From Acidobacteriota bacterium (GTDB lineage Bacteria; Acidobacteriota; Vicinamibacteria; Vicinamibacterales; UBA823): a stretch of DNA of 64,000 bases. A program made the translations under genes and the position numbers. Under the pieces are notes generated by a model. It was given only the letters and a program-made list of their open reading frames with translations, made no database searches and had not been told where the DNA came from. Numbering within the stretch: position 1 is the first letter of the stretch; each line of letters begins with the position of its first letter. Where the stretch lies: NCBI GenBank assembly GCA_002730525.1, contig PCAK01000010.1, positions 58,506 through 122,505 on the forward strand, in the 5' to 3' direction. Of the stretch, positions 35,686 through 47,783 are shown piece by piece.

Positions 35686-36435
35686 TCAGTCGTCGTACCG
35701 CACGGCGGGGCTGCCCGACGGGTGGAAGACCCCCATGAGACGGATCGGTGCGTCGTCGAAGTTCTTCACCGAGTGCTTCACCTGCCGGGGGAGGTAGATG
35801 CAACTGCCGGCCGCCACCGAGGCTTCCTTCCCGTCGGCCCACATGACGCCGCGCCCTTCGACGATGTAAATCGCTTCCTCGTAGGTGTGATAGTGCTCGG
35901 GGGCCTCGGACTTCGGGATGAAGCCGATGAACTGCGTGACGCGCTGGCAGCCCAGATCCTTGTCCGCGAGGAGCTTGAACCAGCGATCGCCTGTCGGAAT
36001 CGACTTCCGGTCGCGCTCGTGGACGACGACGTCAGACCGATCGATCGACGCGTCAGGCGTCGTGCGCGGCGGCAGATCGAACTGTGAATCGGCGATCTGC
36101 GGGCAGCAGACGCTGACGACCTCGAGGTCGCCGCCCGACGTCTCGAAGCAGCACTCCGCACCCGGGCCGACGTAGATCGACGAGCCGACCTCGATGTCGT
36201 ATCGGTGGCCGTCGATGTAGCAGGCGCCCGATCCCGCGGAGACGTAGTGGACCTCTTCGCTACTAGGGTTCACTTGACACGGTGAGAGTCCCTGGTCGAA
36301 TTGGCTGACCGACTGCTCGATATCGCGCGCGGCGATCGCCGCGCCGACGGTGCGCCGCCGCCGGCGCGTGCCCTCCTGGCTGACGTGCCCCTCTTCCGGT
36401 TCGATCACCCGACATCCGCTTCCTAGCTCCGGCAT
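35686..36435 (-). CDS. Bicupin protein (two tandem cupin domains)
   Basis: A 249-residue protein. The first cupin (about residues 45-125) has SSEEVHYVSAGSGACYIDGHRYDIEVGSS and the second (about 165-245) has EHYHTYEEAIYIVEGRGVMWADGK and LPRQVKHSVKN. The second keeps a full HxH...E...H metal site; the first has Glu-Glu-x-His and may not bind metal. It resembles cupins found with amino-acid or aromatic catabolic genes, but no reaction can be assigned. It is convergent with the radical SAM gene (13 bp) and lies downstream of the kynureninase-like gene on the same strand, separated by two hairpins. Confidence 0.8.
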   Translation of the reverse strand: MPELGSGCRVIEPEEGHVSQEGTRRRRRTVGAAIAARDIEQSVSQFDQGLSPCQVNPSSEEVHYVSAGSGACYIDGHRYDIEVGSSIYVGPGAECCFETSGGDLEVVSVCCPQIADSQFDLPPRTTPDASIDRSDVVVHERDRKSIPTGDRWFKLLADKDLGCQRVTQFIGFIPKSEAPEHYHTYEEAIYIVEGRGVMWADGKEASVAAGSCIYLPRQVKHSVKNFDDAPIRLMGVFHPSGSPAVRYDD

Positions 36436-36482
36436 GGCTGATTCTCCTCACTCCTCTCTGGATTTGGGCCTGAACGAGATCA

Positions 36483-36529
36483 GGGCGCTCCCTCGGAGCG
36501 CCCATCGCGGGGCTGAAGCCCCGCGCCAC
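36483..36529 (-). repeat. Paired hairpins, REP-like, between the kynureninase-like and bicupin genes
   Basis: CGCGGGGC-tgaa-GCCCCGCG (36506-36525) and GGGCGCTCC-ctc-GGAGCGCCC (36483-36503). Read on the minus strand the first is flanked by GGTGG and ATGGGCGCTCC, nearly the flanks of the copy at 25641. It lies just after the stop of the minus-strand gene at 36543. Confidence 0.6.
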
Positions 36530-36542
36530 CGATTATTGGCGG

Positions 36543-37712
36543 CTAGCCTCTTCCCAACACGGCCTGCCTCTGCAGCATCGCCGACTCGGCCTCCAGGGCG
36601 GCGATGACCGCGTCGAGGTCGGCCTGCGTGTTGTAACCATGGAACGACACGCGCAGACCGTCGTCGCGACAAGATGCGATGACGCCGCGCGCGCGGAGCT
36701 TCTCCACCAGCGCCGGCGCATCGGTCGAGCGCAGCACGACGAGCGGCCCGCGATGGGACCCATCGGCCGGCGTCGGCGTCACCACCCCGGCGTTCTCGGC
36801 CCATGCCAGCAGACCGGAGGTCAAGTCGGCCACGGTCTGCTCGACCGTGTCGAGACCCACGGCGCGGAGTAGATCGAGCCCGGCCTGGGCGCCATAGACG
36901 TTCGGAATCATCGGCGTGCCTGACTCGAACCGCCGGGCGGAAGGCGACCAATCGAGGTCGTCGATGCTGAACGCGAACGGGTTCACGCGGCCAAACCAGC
37001 CGGTCATCGTCGGCACGAGATGCTCGATCAGCTCGCGCCGGACGTACAGGAAGGCCACGCCCGACGGCCCGAGCAGGTACTTCAATGCGCCCGTGACCAT
37101 GAAGTCGACGCCGAGTGCGCGAACGTCCATCGGCCCGGTGCCGGTCCGCTGATAGTCGTCGAGGAAGAGGTAGACGCCGCGATCGCGGCAGAGCGCGGCG
37201 AGGCTGGCGATGTCGGTCTTGTGCCCGTTGCGGAAGCAGACGTGGGTCGCCGGGACTATGAGCGTGCGCTCGTCTATGACCGAGGCGTACGACTCGGGCG
37301 GCAGCATGCCGTCGACCGGGTCAACCCAGGCAATCTCGGCGCCGCGTTCGCATTGCGCGAGCCAGACCTGCGCCATCGTGGGAAATTCAAATCGGCCCAT
37401 GACGACCCGTCGGCGCGCGCTCTCGAACGTGAGGGCGCTGGCGATCGAGTTGATCCCGATGGACGCGCTCGGCAACACGGCGACCTCGTCGGCGTCGGCA
37501 CCGATGAGCGACGCGAACGTGGCCCGCAGCCGTTCGACCTCGCCGATCCAGGCCTCCCAGGGCGACCCCTCGTCGTTCCACGAGTCCAGAAACGCCCGCA
37601 TCGCGCCGTCGACATCGGTCGAGAGCGCACCCTGCGAACAGCTGTTCACGTAGGTGCGTCGTGCGAGCAACGGGAAGCGGGCGCGGAAGGCCGTTGGTGT
37701 CAGGGTGGCCAT
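36543..37712 (-). CDS. Class V aminotransferase-fold PLP enzyme, kynureninase-like
   Basis: A 389-residue fold-type I PLP enzyme. The PLP Asp lies in YLFLDDYQRTGTGPMDV and the Lys in VDFMVTGALKYLLGPSGVAFLYV. The opening NSCSQGALSTDVDGAMRAFLDSWN and the SPSARRFESGTPMIPNVYGAQAGLDLL segment are of the class V (cysteine desulfurase/kynureninase) group. The neighbourhood of an aromatic CoA ligase and a cupin makes a kynureninase-like C-C lyase attractive, since kynureninase yields anthranilate, but the sequence alone does not prove it. It starts five bp from the clpA stop on the same strand. Confidence 0.78.
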   Translation of the reverse strand: MATLTPTAFRARFPLLARRTYVNSCSQGALSTDVDGAMRAFLDSWNDEGSPWEAWIGEVERLRATFASLIGADADEVAVLPSASIGINSIASALTFESARRRVVMGRFEFPTMAQVWLAQCERGAEIAWVDPVDGMLPPESYASVIDERTLIVPATHVCFRNGHKTDIASLAALCRDRGVYLFLDDYQRTGTGPMDVRALGVDFMVTGALKYLLGPSGVAFLYVRRELIEHLVPTMTGWFGRVNPFAFSIDDLDWSPSARRFESGTPMIPNVYGAQAGLDLLRAVGLDTVEQTVADLTSGLLAWAENAGVVTPTPADGSHRGPLVVLRSTDAPALVEKLRARGVIASCRDDGLRVSFHGYNTQADLDAVIAALEAESAMLQRQAVLGRG

Positions 37713-37717
37713 GCGGA

Positions 37718-40102
37718 TCAGTGTACCGTCTCGGGGTCCGCGCCGGCGTCGGCTGGCGGCTCGACGGGCTCGGTCGGCTCTGGCCCGGGCTCCGAACTTG
37801 GCTCGAACGTGAATGCGAGCGCGTCGTCGCCCTCGGCCAATCCGATCCGGACGGTGCCGCCGTGCTCCAGCTTGCCGAAGAGGATCTCTTCGGTCAGCGG
37901 ATCACGGACCTCGGTCTGGACGACGCGCGCCAGTGGACGCGCGCCGTAGATCGGGTCGTAGCCCTTCGCGGCGAGCCAGTGCCGGGCGGCGGGCTCCAGC
38001 GTGATCGCCACGCGGCGCTCGGCGAGCTGTGCCTCGAGCTGCAGGATGAACTTCTCGACGATGGTCTCCATGACGTCGGGAGTCAGCGCGCCGAACGTCA
38101 CGATCGTGTCGAGCCGGTTGCGGAACTCCGGGCTGAAGATCCGTTCGATCGCGGCTTTTATCCGGCCGCGCGCCGCCTTCGACCGTTCGCCGCTGAACCC
38201 GATCGCGCCCGCGCTCATCTCCCGCGAACCAGCGTTCGAGGTCATGATCAGCACCACCTGTCGAAAATCCGCCTTGCGGCCGCCGTTGTCGGTGAGGGTC
38301 GCGTGGTCCATGACCTGCAGGAGGATGTTGAACAGGTCCTGGTGCGCTTTCTCGATCTCGTCGAGCAGGACGACGGCGTACGGATGACTCCGGACCGCGT
38401 CGACCAGGAGGCCACCCTGTTCGAAGCCGACGTAGCCAGGCGGCGCGCCGATCAGCCGGGCGACGGCATGCTTCTCCATGTACTCGCTCATGTCGTACCG
38501 CAGAAACTCGTTGCCCAGATGGGTCGCGAGCTGCTTCGCCAGTTCGGTCTTGCCGACGCCCGTTGGACCCGTGAACAGAAAGCACCCGGCAGGGCGGTCG
38601 GGCTGTCCGAGACCGGCCCGCGATCGCTTGATCGCCTTGGCGACCGCCCCGACGGCCTCATCCTGTCCGAAGACGACACGCTGCAGCGCTTCTTCGAGCG
38701 TGCGGAGCCGTTCCTTGTCCGACGCCGACGCCTGCGGTTCCGGGATCCGCGCCATGCGCGCGATCACGCGCGCGATCTCCTCGGGCGTGACGGTCAGCAA
38801 CGGCGGCTCGGCGCCGCCAACATCGTCTACGTCCACGTCGGCCACGGTACGCTGGAGCTTGAGCATCGCGCCGGCCTCGTCGAGCACGTCAATGGCACTG
38901 TCCGGCAGCCGGCTGTCACGGAGATGCCGGCCGGCGAGCTTCACCGCGGCCGTCAACGCCGCTTCGGTGTAGTCGATGCCGTGGTGTTCCGCATAGCGCG
39001 GGCGCAGCCCTTGCAAGATCTTGACGGCTTCTTCCGGACTCGGCTCGTCGACGACGATCTTCTGCAGGCGGCGCGCCAATCCGCGATCCTTCTCGATCTG
39101 TTTGAATTCCTCGAAGGTGGTCGAACCGATCACCCGGAGCTCCCCGGCCGCGAGCACCGGCTTGATCAGGGTCGCCAGATCCATGGTGCCGCCGGTGGTG
39201 GCGCCGGCGCCGACGGTGGCGTGCACTTCATCGATGAACAGCACCGGTTTCGGGCGCCGTTCGAGCGCGGCCAGGACCGCCTTGAAGCGCTCCTCGAAGT
39301 CGCCGCGAAACCGGGTGCCGGCCAGTAGGGCGGTGGTATCCAGCGAATAGATCTCTGCGCCTCGCAGCGCGGCCGGGACGTCGTCGTCAAGGAGCCGCGC
39401 GGCCAGGCCTTCAGCCAGCGCAGTCTTGCCGACACCGGCGTCGCCGACGAAGACCGGGTTGTTCTTGCGGCGGCGGCACAGCACCTCCATGGTGCGTTGC
39501 AGTTCGGCCGCGCGGCCGATGAGCGGGTCGAGCTGGCCGGCCGCGGCGCGCTCCGACAGATTCACGGTGAACGCCGCCAGCGGATCCTGCGGAGCCGCCG
39601 GCGCCTCGTCCTCGGCACCGGCGCGAACGGTTTCCTCCGGCGTCGGGTCGTCGCCGGTCGCGGCCGGCGGTACCTTCGAGATCCCGTGAGAGATGAAATT
39701 CAGCACGTCGAGGCGGGTCACTCCCTGTTTGAGGAGCAGTTCCGCCGCGAAGCACTTGGGCTGCTGAAGGATTGCGGCCAGCACATCGCCGGAACGCACC
39801 TCGTCCTTGCCGGCGCTCTGCACGTGCAGGACCGCCGCTTGCAACACGCGCCGGAACGCCAACGTCTGGTCAGGTTCCTGGTGGGCGTGCCGTGGGAACC
39901 GATCGATCGTGCGCTCCAGGTAGTCATCGAGGTCGTGGCGCAGTCCCGGCAGGTCGGCACCGCAGGCGGCGAGGATCTTTTCGCCCTCCACGTCGTGGGC
40001 CAGCGCGTACAGGAGGTGCTCGAGCGTCAGATGGGTGTGGCGCCGAGAGGACGCCTCACGGTAGGCGATGCTCAGAATCAATTCGAGTGATGTGCTGAAC
40101 AT
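37718..40102 (-). CDS. clpA: ATP-dependent Clp protease ATPase subunit ClpA
   Basis: A 794-residue double-AAA+ unfoldase. The N-terminal ClpN domain ([22 protein letters not shown]) is the docking site for ClpS. The first AAA domain has Walker [14 protein letters not shown] and Walker [13 protein letters not shown]. The second has [13 protein letters not shown] and [11 protein letters not shown]. There is no ClpB middle domain, consistent with ClpA. It feeds unfolded substrates to ClpP, which is not in the window. ATG 40102 is 13 bp after the ClpS stop, so the pair is cotranscribed. The C-terminus after [11 protein letters not shown] is a Glu/Pro-rich tail of about 30 residues. Confidence 0.96.
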   Translation of the reverse strand: MFSTSLELILSIAYREASSRRHTHLTLEHLLYALAHDVEGEKILAACGADLPGLRHDLDDYLERTIDRFPRHAHQEPDQTLAFRRVLQAAVLHVQSAGKDEVRSGDVLAAILQQPKCFAAELLLKQGVTRLDVLNFISHGISKVPPAATGDDPTPEETVRAGAEDEAPAAPQDPLAAFTVNLSERAAAGQLDPLIGRAAELQRTMEVLCRRRKNNPVFVGDAGVGKTALAEGLAARLLDDDVPAALRGAEIYSLDTTALLAGTRFRGDFEERFKAVLAALERRPKPVLFIDEVHATVGAGATTGGTMDLATLIKPVLAAGELRVIGSTTFEEFKQIEKDRGLARRLQKIVVDEPSPEEAVKILQGLRPRYAEHHGIDYTEAALTAAVKLAGRHLRDSRLPDSAIDVLDEAGAMLKLQRTVADVDVDDVGGAEPPLLTVTPEEIARVIARMARIPEPQASASDKERLRTLEEALQRVVFGQDEAVGAVAKAIKRSRAGLGQPDRPAGCFLFTGPTGVGKTELAKQLATHLGNEFLRYDMSEYMEKHAVARLIGAPPGYVGFEQGGLLVDAVRSHPYAVVLLDEIEKAHQDLFNILLQVMDHATLTDNGGRKADFRQVVLIMTSNAGSREMSAGAIGFSGERSKAARGRIKAAIERIFSPEFRNRLDTIVTFGALTPDVMETIVEKFILQLEAQLAERRVAITLEPAARHWLAAKGYDPIYGARPLARVVQTEVRDPLTEEILFGKLEHGGTVRIGLAEGDDALAFTFEPSSEPGPEPTEPVEPPADAGADPETVH

Positions 40103-40115
40103 GATGCCGGACCCT

Positions 40116-40427
40116 TCAGTCGGCCTCGACGGACGTCTGCAGCGGAAATCCCTCACGGCGCGCCAGGTCGCGCACGGCGCCGGCTTTCGTCTCGGCGATG
40201 TCGTAGGAGTAGACACCGCAAAGTCCCTGGCCCTGCGTGTGCACCTGCATCATGATCCGATAGGCCTCGGCCGGCGACCTCTGGAAGATTGACTCCAGCA
40301 CCGTCACGACGAACTCCATGGTGGTGTAGTCGTCGTTGTGCAGCAGCACGCGGTACCGGGTCGGCTCCTTCGAAACCGTCCGGACTCGCTCAATGGTCTG
40401 CCCCTCTGGGTGCTCGCCGCGTGGCAT
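40116..40427 (-). CDS. clpS: Clp protease adaptor ClpS
   Basis: A 103-residue adaptor. The core LHNDDYTTMEFVVTVLESIF, the MMQVHTQGQGLCGVYSYDIAETKA segment and the C-terminal helix are diagnostic. It delivers N-degron substrates to ClpA; the Asn-Asp pair in HNDDYT and the Met and His around MMQVH line the N-end pocket. It is immediately upstream of clpA. The first 20 residues are a flexible tail, which in ClpS is needed for hand-over. Confidence 0.95.
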   Translation of the reverse strand: MPRGEHPEGQTIERVRTVSKEPTRYRVLLHNDDYTTMEFVVTVLESIFQRSPAEAYRIMMQVHTQGQGLCGVYSYDIAETKAGAVRDLARREGFPLQTSVEAD

Positions 40428-40528
40428 CGACGGATCCTCACAGGTCCTTCGCCCAGACTATGGGAGCGATCAGGCGGCGTCAAGCAGCTCACGGTGCACA
40501 GATCGGCATCGAAACCACTTCTAGTAGA

Positions 40529-41500
40529 ATGACCCCGCCCGACCTGGGCACCATCGTTCGAGTCGACGACGGACCCATGCAGCGACTGACGCGTGACATC
40601 GGCTACATCGACCTGCGTTTCCAGAACCAACCCGAGGTCATCGCGGCCGCCGTACTCCACGGGAGCTTCGGCGCCGCCATCGTCGACCCGGGACCGGCGT
40701 CGACGCTGCCGAGGCTGGGCGAGGAACTGCGGCGGCACGGCATCGACGCACGAGACGTTCGGACGATCCTGCTGACACACATCCATTTCGATCATGCCGG
40801 CGCGACCGGCGCGCTGGTCGCTGAGACGCCGGGGATCGAGGTGTACGTCCACGCCGCCGGCATGCGGCATATGGCCGACCCGTCCCGGCTCGTGGCCAGC
40901 GCGCGCCAGTTGTGGGGCGACGAACTGGAATCGCTCTGGGGCGAGTTCTTGCCCGTGCCAGAGGCGAACCTGCGCCAACTCGACGGCGGTGAGCGGATCC
41001 GGATCGGCGAGCGCGAGCTCGACGTGGCCTACACGCCCGGCCACGCGCGCCACCACGTCAGCTACTTCGACCGCGACAGCGGGATTGCCTTCGTCGGCGA
41101 TGCCGCCGGAATCCGGGTCGGGTCTGTGCCCTACCTGCTGGCGCCAACCCCCCCACCCGATATCGATCTAGCTGCGTGGCGCGGCAGTATCGAGACGATC
41201 CAGCGCTGGTCTGCCGACACGCTGTTCGTCACGCACTTCGGTCCGCACGCTGACACGGTCGGTCACCTGGGGATGTTCGTCGAGCACCTCGACGAACTCG
41301 CGGAGATCGCCCGGCGGATCGTCGCAAGCGGCGCCGGGAAGGATGGCCTGGCGACGTTCGTCGCGGAGGTCGAGGCGCTGATGCGCCGGCGGTTGCCGGA
41401 ATCCACGGCGCGCCACTACGAGGAGGCCGCGCCGCTCAAGCTGTGCTGGCTGGGTCTGGAGCGCTACTGGCAGAAGCAGGGCGTGGGCGGCGCCGCATGA
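40529..41500 (+). CDS. MBL-fold metallo-hydrolase
   Basis: A protein of about 323 residues with the metallo-beta-lactamase fold. The metal motif is LTHIHFDHAGATG, with later ligands in YTPGHARHHVSYF, FVGDAAGIRVG and FVTHFGPHAD. It resembles glyoxalase II-like or alkyl-hydrolase-type MBL proteins; the substrate is unknown. ATG 40529 overlaps a TAGAAT element, so ATG 40577 (MQRLTRDIGYIDLRFQNQP) is an equally good start. Its 3' end overlaps the convergent GNAT gene by 65 bp. Confidence 0.85.
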   Translation: MTPPDLGTIVRVDDGPMQRLTRDIGYIDLRFQNQPEVIAAAVLHGSFGAAIVDPGPASTLPRLGEELRRHGIDARDVRTILLTHIHFDHAGATGALVAETPGIEVYVHAAGMRHMADPSRLVASARQLWGDELESLWGEFLPVPEANLRQLDGGERIRIGERELDVAYTPGHARHHVSYFDRDSGIAFVGDAAGIRVGSVPYLLAPTPPPDIDLAAWRGSIETIQRWSADTLFVTHFGPHADTVGHLGMFVEHLDELAEIARRIVASGAGKDGLATFVAEVEALMRRRLPESTARHYEEAAPLKLCWLGLERYWQKQGVGGAA

Positions 41501-42074
41501 TCGCGTAGCCGGCCCCCGTCGTGGGCTCGTCGTGCCGGCTGACGGTCTCGAAGCCCAGTCGCTCGTAGAACGGCTCGCTTCGCGGGCTGAACGTCTCGAG
41601 ATAGCCACTCCGCGCCGCGGCGTCCAGTTCGGCGAGCGTCGGGTCGAGCACCTGCCGCCCCAGCCCTCGCCCCTGGGCCTCCGGCGCCACGCCGACGATC
41701 GACAGATACCACGCATCGGCGGGCGCCTGTCCGCGTGCGCGATCGCTCATGAACGCGACGATCCGTCGATACGCGGCCAGCCCGGCTTCCCCCAGCGTCT
41801 CGCCCAGTGCCCGTTCCTTCGCCTGCCTCGCCCTTCGAGCGGCGTCGGGCGGCACCGGCAGGGCCCACGCGGCGGCCGCGCGACCGCCGGGGTCGACCAC
41901 CAGCCGGCCGCTCGTCTCGGCTTCGTCCAGGGCAACCTCGAAGTAGCGCACGAGTGTGGATTCGAACGCCATGGTCCCCGGGCCGCGATCGGCGGCGATC
42001 GTCGCGTAGAAGGGATCGTCCCTGAGAGACAGATAGAGCGCGGTTGCGACGCGGTGATCAGCGGACACGATCAC
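41436..42074 (-). CDS. GNAT-family N-acetyltransferase
   Basis: A 212-residue acetyltransferase. The acetyl-CoA loop is VGVAPEAQGRGLGRQVLDPTL, followed by LETFSPRSEPFYERLGFETVSRHD, the standard C-terminal strand-helix of GNATs. The N-terminal half has no clear relatives in memory. The substrate is not predictable. The last 20 residues (Ala/Ser/Pro) lie in the overlap with the MBL gene and are probably disordered. Confidence 0.85.
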   Translation of the reverse strand: MIVSADHRVATALYLSLRDDPFYATIAADRGPGTMAFESTLVRYFEVALDEAETSGRLVVDPGGRAAAAWALPVPPDAARRARQAKERALGETLGEAGLAAYRRIVAFMSDRARGQAPADAWYLSIVGVAPEAQGRGLGRQVLDPTLAELDAAARSGYLETFSPRSEPFYERLGFETVSRHDEPTTGAGYAIMRRRPRPASASSAPDPASTA

Positions 42075-42110
42075 CAGGGGCCGCCACCCGGGCGATAGGT
42101 CGCCGCATCG

Positions 42111-42623
42111 TCACTCGTCACTCTCTAGAAACTTCTCGATCATCGTCTCGTCGATGTACCGGCCGTCGATCTTCGTATGGCGACGAGCCGTGCCGACCAC
42201 GGAAAAGCCCTGGTCGAGGTAGGTCGCGAGGGCGCCCGGATTGTCCGCCCTGACGAACGTGAAGATCTTCTCGTAGCCGGCGGCCCGGGCTCGCGGCAGA
42301 GTCGTGTCGAACAGCCGTCGGCCGATCCCCTGTCGACGCAGCCGGAGGTCGACAAACGTGCCCATCACGCCGACGTGGTCGCAGGCACGGGTGTACTGTG
42401 CGAAGGGTTCCAGGCTCTGGAATCCGACGAGTGCCTGGTCTGCCGCACGGACGGCGACGTGGAAGATCCCCCGATCCGGGTACCCGTCGAGGAAGCGCTG
42501 CTCCTCGTCCAGGGTCAGCGGCGTGTCCATGACCGTGAAGGCCCGGGCCTCGATGATCGGATTCAACACGTCGATGATGCCCTGGGCGTCGTCGCGGGTC
42601 GCGGGCCGAACCTGCAGATCCAT
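42111..42623 (-). CDS. GNAT-family N-acetyltransferase
   Basis: A 170-residue acetyltransferase beginning MDLQVRPATRDDAQGIIDVLNPII. The acetyl-CoA-binding segment is VDLRLRRQGIGRRLFDTTLPRARAAGYEKIFTFVRADNPGALATYLDQGF. It is of the phosphinothricin/aminoglycoside-like small GNAT type; the target is unknown. ATG 42623 was chosen because conserved sequence starts there, although an earlier in-frame start at 42695 exists. It lies 37 bp upstream of the other GNAT on the same strand; the two are not close paralogues. Confidence 0.85.
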   Translation of the reverse strand: MDLQVRPATRDDAQGIIDVLNPIIEARAFTVMDTPLTLDEEQRFLDGYPDRGIFHVAVRAADQALVGFQSLEPFAQYTRACDHVGVMGTFVDLRLRRQGIGRRLFDTTLPRARAAGYEKIFTFVRADNPGALATYLDQGFSVVGTARRHTKIDGRYIDETMIEKFLESDE

Positions 42624-42737
42624 GACGGAGATGTCGAGCGCGTATGTGCGTGCGGACCTCAGGTTGCTCGGGGGCCAGACACCGCTAGACGTCAACGGGG
42701 AGTGCGGTGGTACCCACGGTGGCTCGCCCGCGGACGC

Positions 42738-44038
42738 TCAGTTGCCGAGCGGCACCGAGTTGCCGGCGATCCAGACTGATTCGATCTCCCGGGTATTGAG
42801 AATGTCGTCGAGCGGATCGGCCGTCAGGACGACGAAGTCGGCCCAGGTGCCCATGGCCAGCGTGCCGAGGTCGTCGGCGACCTCCATGCACGCCGCGGCA
42901 TCGCCGGTCGCCGACTGAATCGCCTGAGCCGGGGTCAGACCAGCCTCGACCATCCGTTCCAGTTCGAGTTGCTCGAAATAGCCCTGGAACCGGCCGACCG
43001 GGCCGGTGTCGGTGCCGAACGCGAGGCGAACGCCGCCGTCGGCCAGCGCCTTGACGTTGCGCATCGCCACCTCGAGCGCGGCCTTGTAGCCCCGCGCGCT
43101 CGCGCTGTTCTGGACACGTGCCTGGCGCTCGGGATCTTCGAGCCCGGCGATCGCCTCGGCGTCGGCGTTCCGGAGGAAGAACGGATCGTCGAAGAAGTCG
43201 GGACGAGATTCGTAGACGAAGGTCGACACCTCACGCAGGAGCGTCGGGCTCAAGCAGACGTTATGCTCGACCATCATGTCGATCAGTTCCTGGTCGACGT
43301 CGGTGTCGCGAACGCTGTGCGCGAGAAAGTCGACATCGGCTTCGACCAGCTTCTTGGCGTCGTCCAGGTAGAAGACGTGGGCGGCGACCCGGAGCCCGTG
43401 CTCGTGCGCCCGGGCGATGACGGCGCGCCACGCCTCCTCCGGCATCTTGGTGGTGGACCCGAGATTGTCGTCGACGCGGATCTTGACGATGTCGGCTCCC
43501 ATTCCTGCGACGCCGTCGACGATGGTCTCGACCTCCTCGGCCGTCTCACCCACGACGACGGGTCCCGCGACGAACAGCCGAGCTCGATCGAGCGACAGGT
43601 CCTGCTCGTTGCGCAGATCGAAGCCGTCCTGGCCGTCGCCGCCAAGACTGAACACCGTGGTGATGCCGTATCGAGCGTACAGGTCGAGTTGGTGCAGCAG
43701 GTTCTCGCGCGTGTAGAGGTCCGGATTCGACTCGAGCCCGCGGGTGGCGCCGACGTGGCCGTGGGCGTTGATCAGTCCCGGCATGATCGTGCGCCCCGTC
43801 AGGTCGATTTCTTCGGCGCCAACCGGCACCGATACCGACTCGGCGGCGCCGACGGCTTCGACCCGACCGTCGCGGACGACGAGTACGCCGGCGTCGATCG
43901 CGTTGCCGGTCCCGTCGATGATCCGCGCACCGGTGAAGGCGGTGAGGCCAGGCGTGAGTTCCACAACCGACTCCCCGCAGCCCGCCAGCGTCAGGGCGGC
44001 CAGCGTGCAGACGAGAACGTTACGTCGTGCGGGTGTCA

Positions 44039-44039
<1 letters not shown>
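42738..44039 (-). CDS. Amidohydrolase-family lipoprotein
   Basis: A 433-residue protein with a lipobox (LTLAGCGES) and so probably anchored on the periplasmic side. The metal-dependent hydrolase (TIM-barrel) core shows the HGH of the first metal pair in MPGLINAHGHVGATRG, the likely carboxylated Lys in ADIVKIRVDDN, His in VAAHVFYLDD and FLAHSVRD, and the Asp in LAFGTDTGPVG. It ends in the usual NTREIESVWIAG wording of imidazolonepropionase/prolidase-like enzymes. Its start overlaps the stop of the UPF0182 gene by one base, so the two are cotranslated. Confidence 0.9.
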
Positions 44040-46795
<2,756 letters not shown>

Positions 46796-46879
46796 GGGGC
46801 CTCGGCCCGTAAGGGCAAGTGGACGGATCCATTACATCATACGCTCAGTTCGGACCGCTTCAAACCTGCGCGTGGGGGG

Positions 46880-47113
46880 CTAGGCGACCGAACCCGACGC
46901 GGCGGACGACTCGGCGCGCACGTAGCGGCCGTCTGGCTCGCGTCGGAGAAAGTGATCGTCGACCAGGGCGGCCAGCACGACCAGGCAAGCGTTTCGGTCG
47001 AGATCCCAGAGCCGTTGGGCCTGTGCGAGGGTGAGCCGCAGGCCCGGCGTTTCCACGTAGTCGGTCCGAATCCGCTGCAGAAGCGCGTCGAAGTTGGCCT
47101 GTGGCCTGCGCAT
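46880..47113 (-). CDS. Small winged-helix-like protein, function unknown
   Basis: A 77-residue protein: MRRPQANFDALLQRIRTDYV, then ETPGLRLTLAQAQRLWDLDRNACLVVLAALVDDHFLRREPDGRYVR. The helix-turn-helix-wing pattern and the way such sequences recur in Acidobacteriota suggest a small DNA-binding or regulatory protein. The start at 47113 is preferred over ATG 47134, which falls inside a perfect TATAAT. Confidence 0.65.
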   Translation of the reverse strand: MRRPQANFDALLQRIRTDYVETPGLRLTLAQAQRLWDLDRNACLVVLAALVDDHFLRREPDGRYVRAESSAASGSVA

Positions 47114-47132
47114 GACGTCGGCCTCGGGCGGC

Positions 47133-47138
47133 ATTATA
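47133..47138 (-). promoter_or_regulatory. TATAAT -10 element of the small winged-helix gene
   Basis: Minus-strand TATAAT about 19 bases before ATG 47113, giving a leader of roughly 13 bases. No strong -35 is seen. Confidence 0.5.
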
Positions 47139-47238
47139 GCGCGGCCGATCGGCGCCGGACGCGTTGTCGCCAGGGCCAGGCCGGACGATCTCGTTCCATC
47201 CGGACGACTTACACCTTTTTCGTCGGTCGGCTTGCCCG

Positions 47239-47261
47239 GATCGTCTCAATTTGAAACGATC
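47239..47261. promoter_or_regulatory. 23-bp palindrome upstream of the zinc-ribbon gene
   Basis: GATCGTCTCAA and TTGAAACGATC flank a single central T and are complementary except at one position. It lies about 65 bases before ATG 47327 and looks like a repressor or activator site. I do not recognise the regulator. Confidence 0.45.
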
Positions 47262-47326
47262 GCAGCCATCAACCCGTCTGACAGGCAGATCCGCACGGCG
47301 CGTGTTCAGCGCACGCATCGCCCACG

Positions 47327-47761
47327 ATGAGCGACCGCAAGTACCGGCAGCGCGGCTATCAAGATGACGGGCCCTCACCGTCGAAGGCGGAGCGCCGCCC
47401 ATCGCAGCCCAAGGCGCGCGAGCCGCGCGGGCAACTGCCGCTGCGCCCGAGTTCCCCGAACATGCCCGGGTTTCATGACGTCATCCGCTGCGCGCGCTGC
47501 GGGCGGCTGCTGGACGCACCGATCGGCGATACGTCGACGTGCGTGCAGTGCGGGTCAGCGCTGCACAGCTGCGCGCAGTGCGCCTGGTTCGACACGGGCA
47601 GCCGCTTCGAGTGCGCGCAGCGGATTCCGGCGCGCGTCACCCCGAAGGATGGCCAGAACGGCTGCGGTCACTTCGCGCCGCGCGTGACCGTGGAGCGTCA
47701 GACTCGGTCCCAGCGCGGCCCGTCCAGCGCCAAGCAGGCCTTCGACGATCTGTTCAAGTAA
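47327..47761 (+). CDS. Zinc-ribbon protein conserved in Acidobacteriota, function unknown
   Basis: A 144-residue protein with a basic, disordered first 45 residues and then a cysteine-rich core: CARCG, CVQCG, CAQCAWFDTGSRFECAQ and C in NGCGHFAP. These can form two zinc ribbons. FHDVIRCARCGRLL and IPARVTPKDGQNGCGHFAPRVTVERQ are wordings I associate with a small protein family of Acidobacteriota with no known role. It stands alone, preceded by the palindrome at 47239. Confidence 0.75.
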   Translation: MSDRKYRQRGYQDDGPSPSKAERRPSQPKAREPRGQLPLRPSSPNMPGFHDVIRCARCGRLLDAPIGDTSTCVQCGSALHSCAQCAWFDTGSRFECAQRIPARVTPKDGQNGCGHFAPRVTVERQTRSQRGPSSAKQAFDDLFK

Positions 47762-47783
47762 GGAGCGTGACGGCCGGCGCCGC

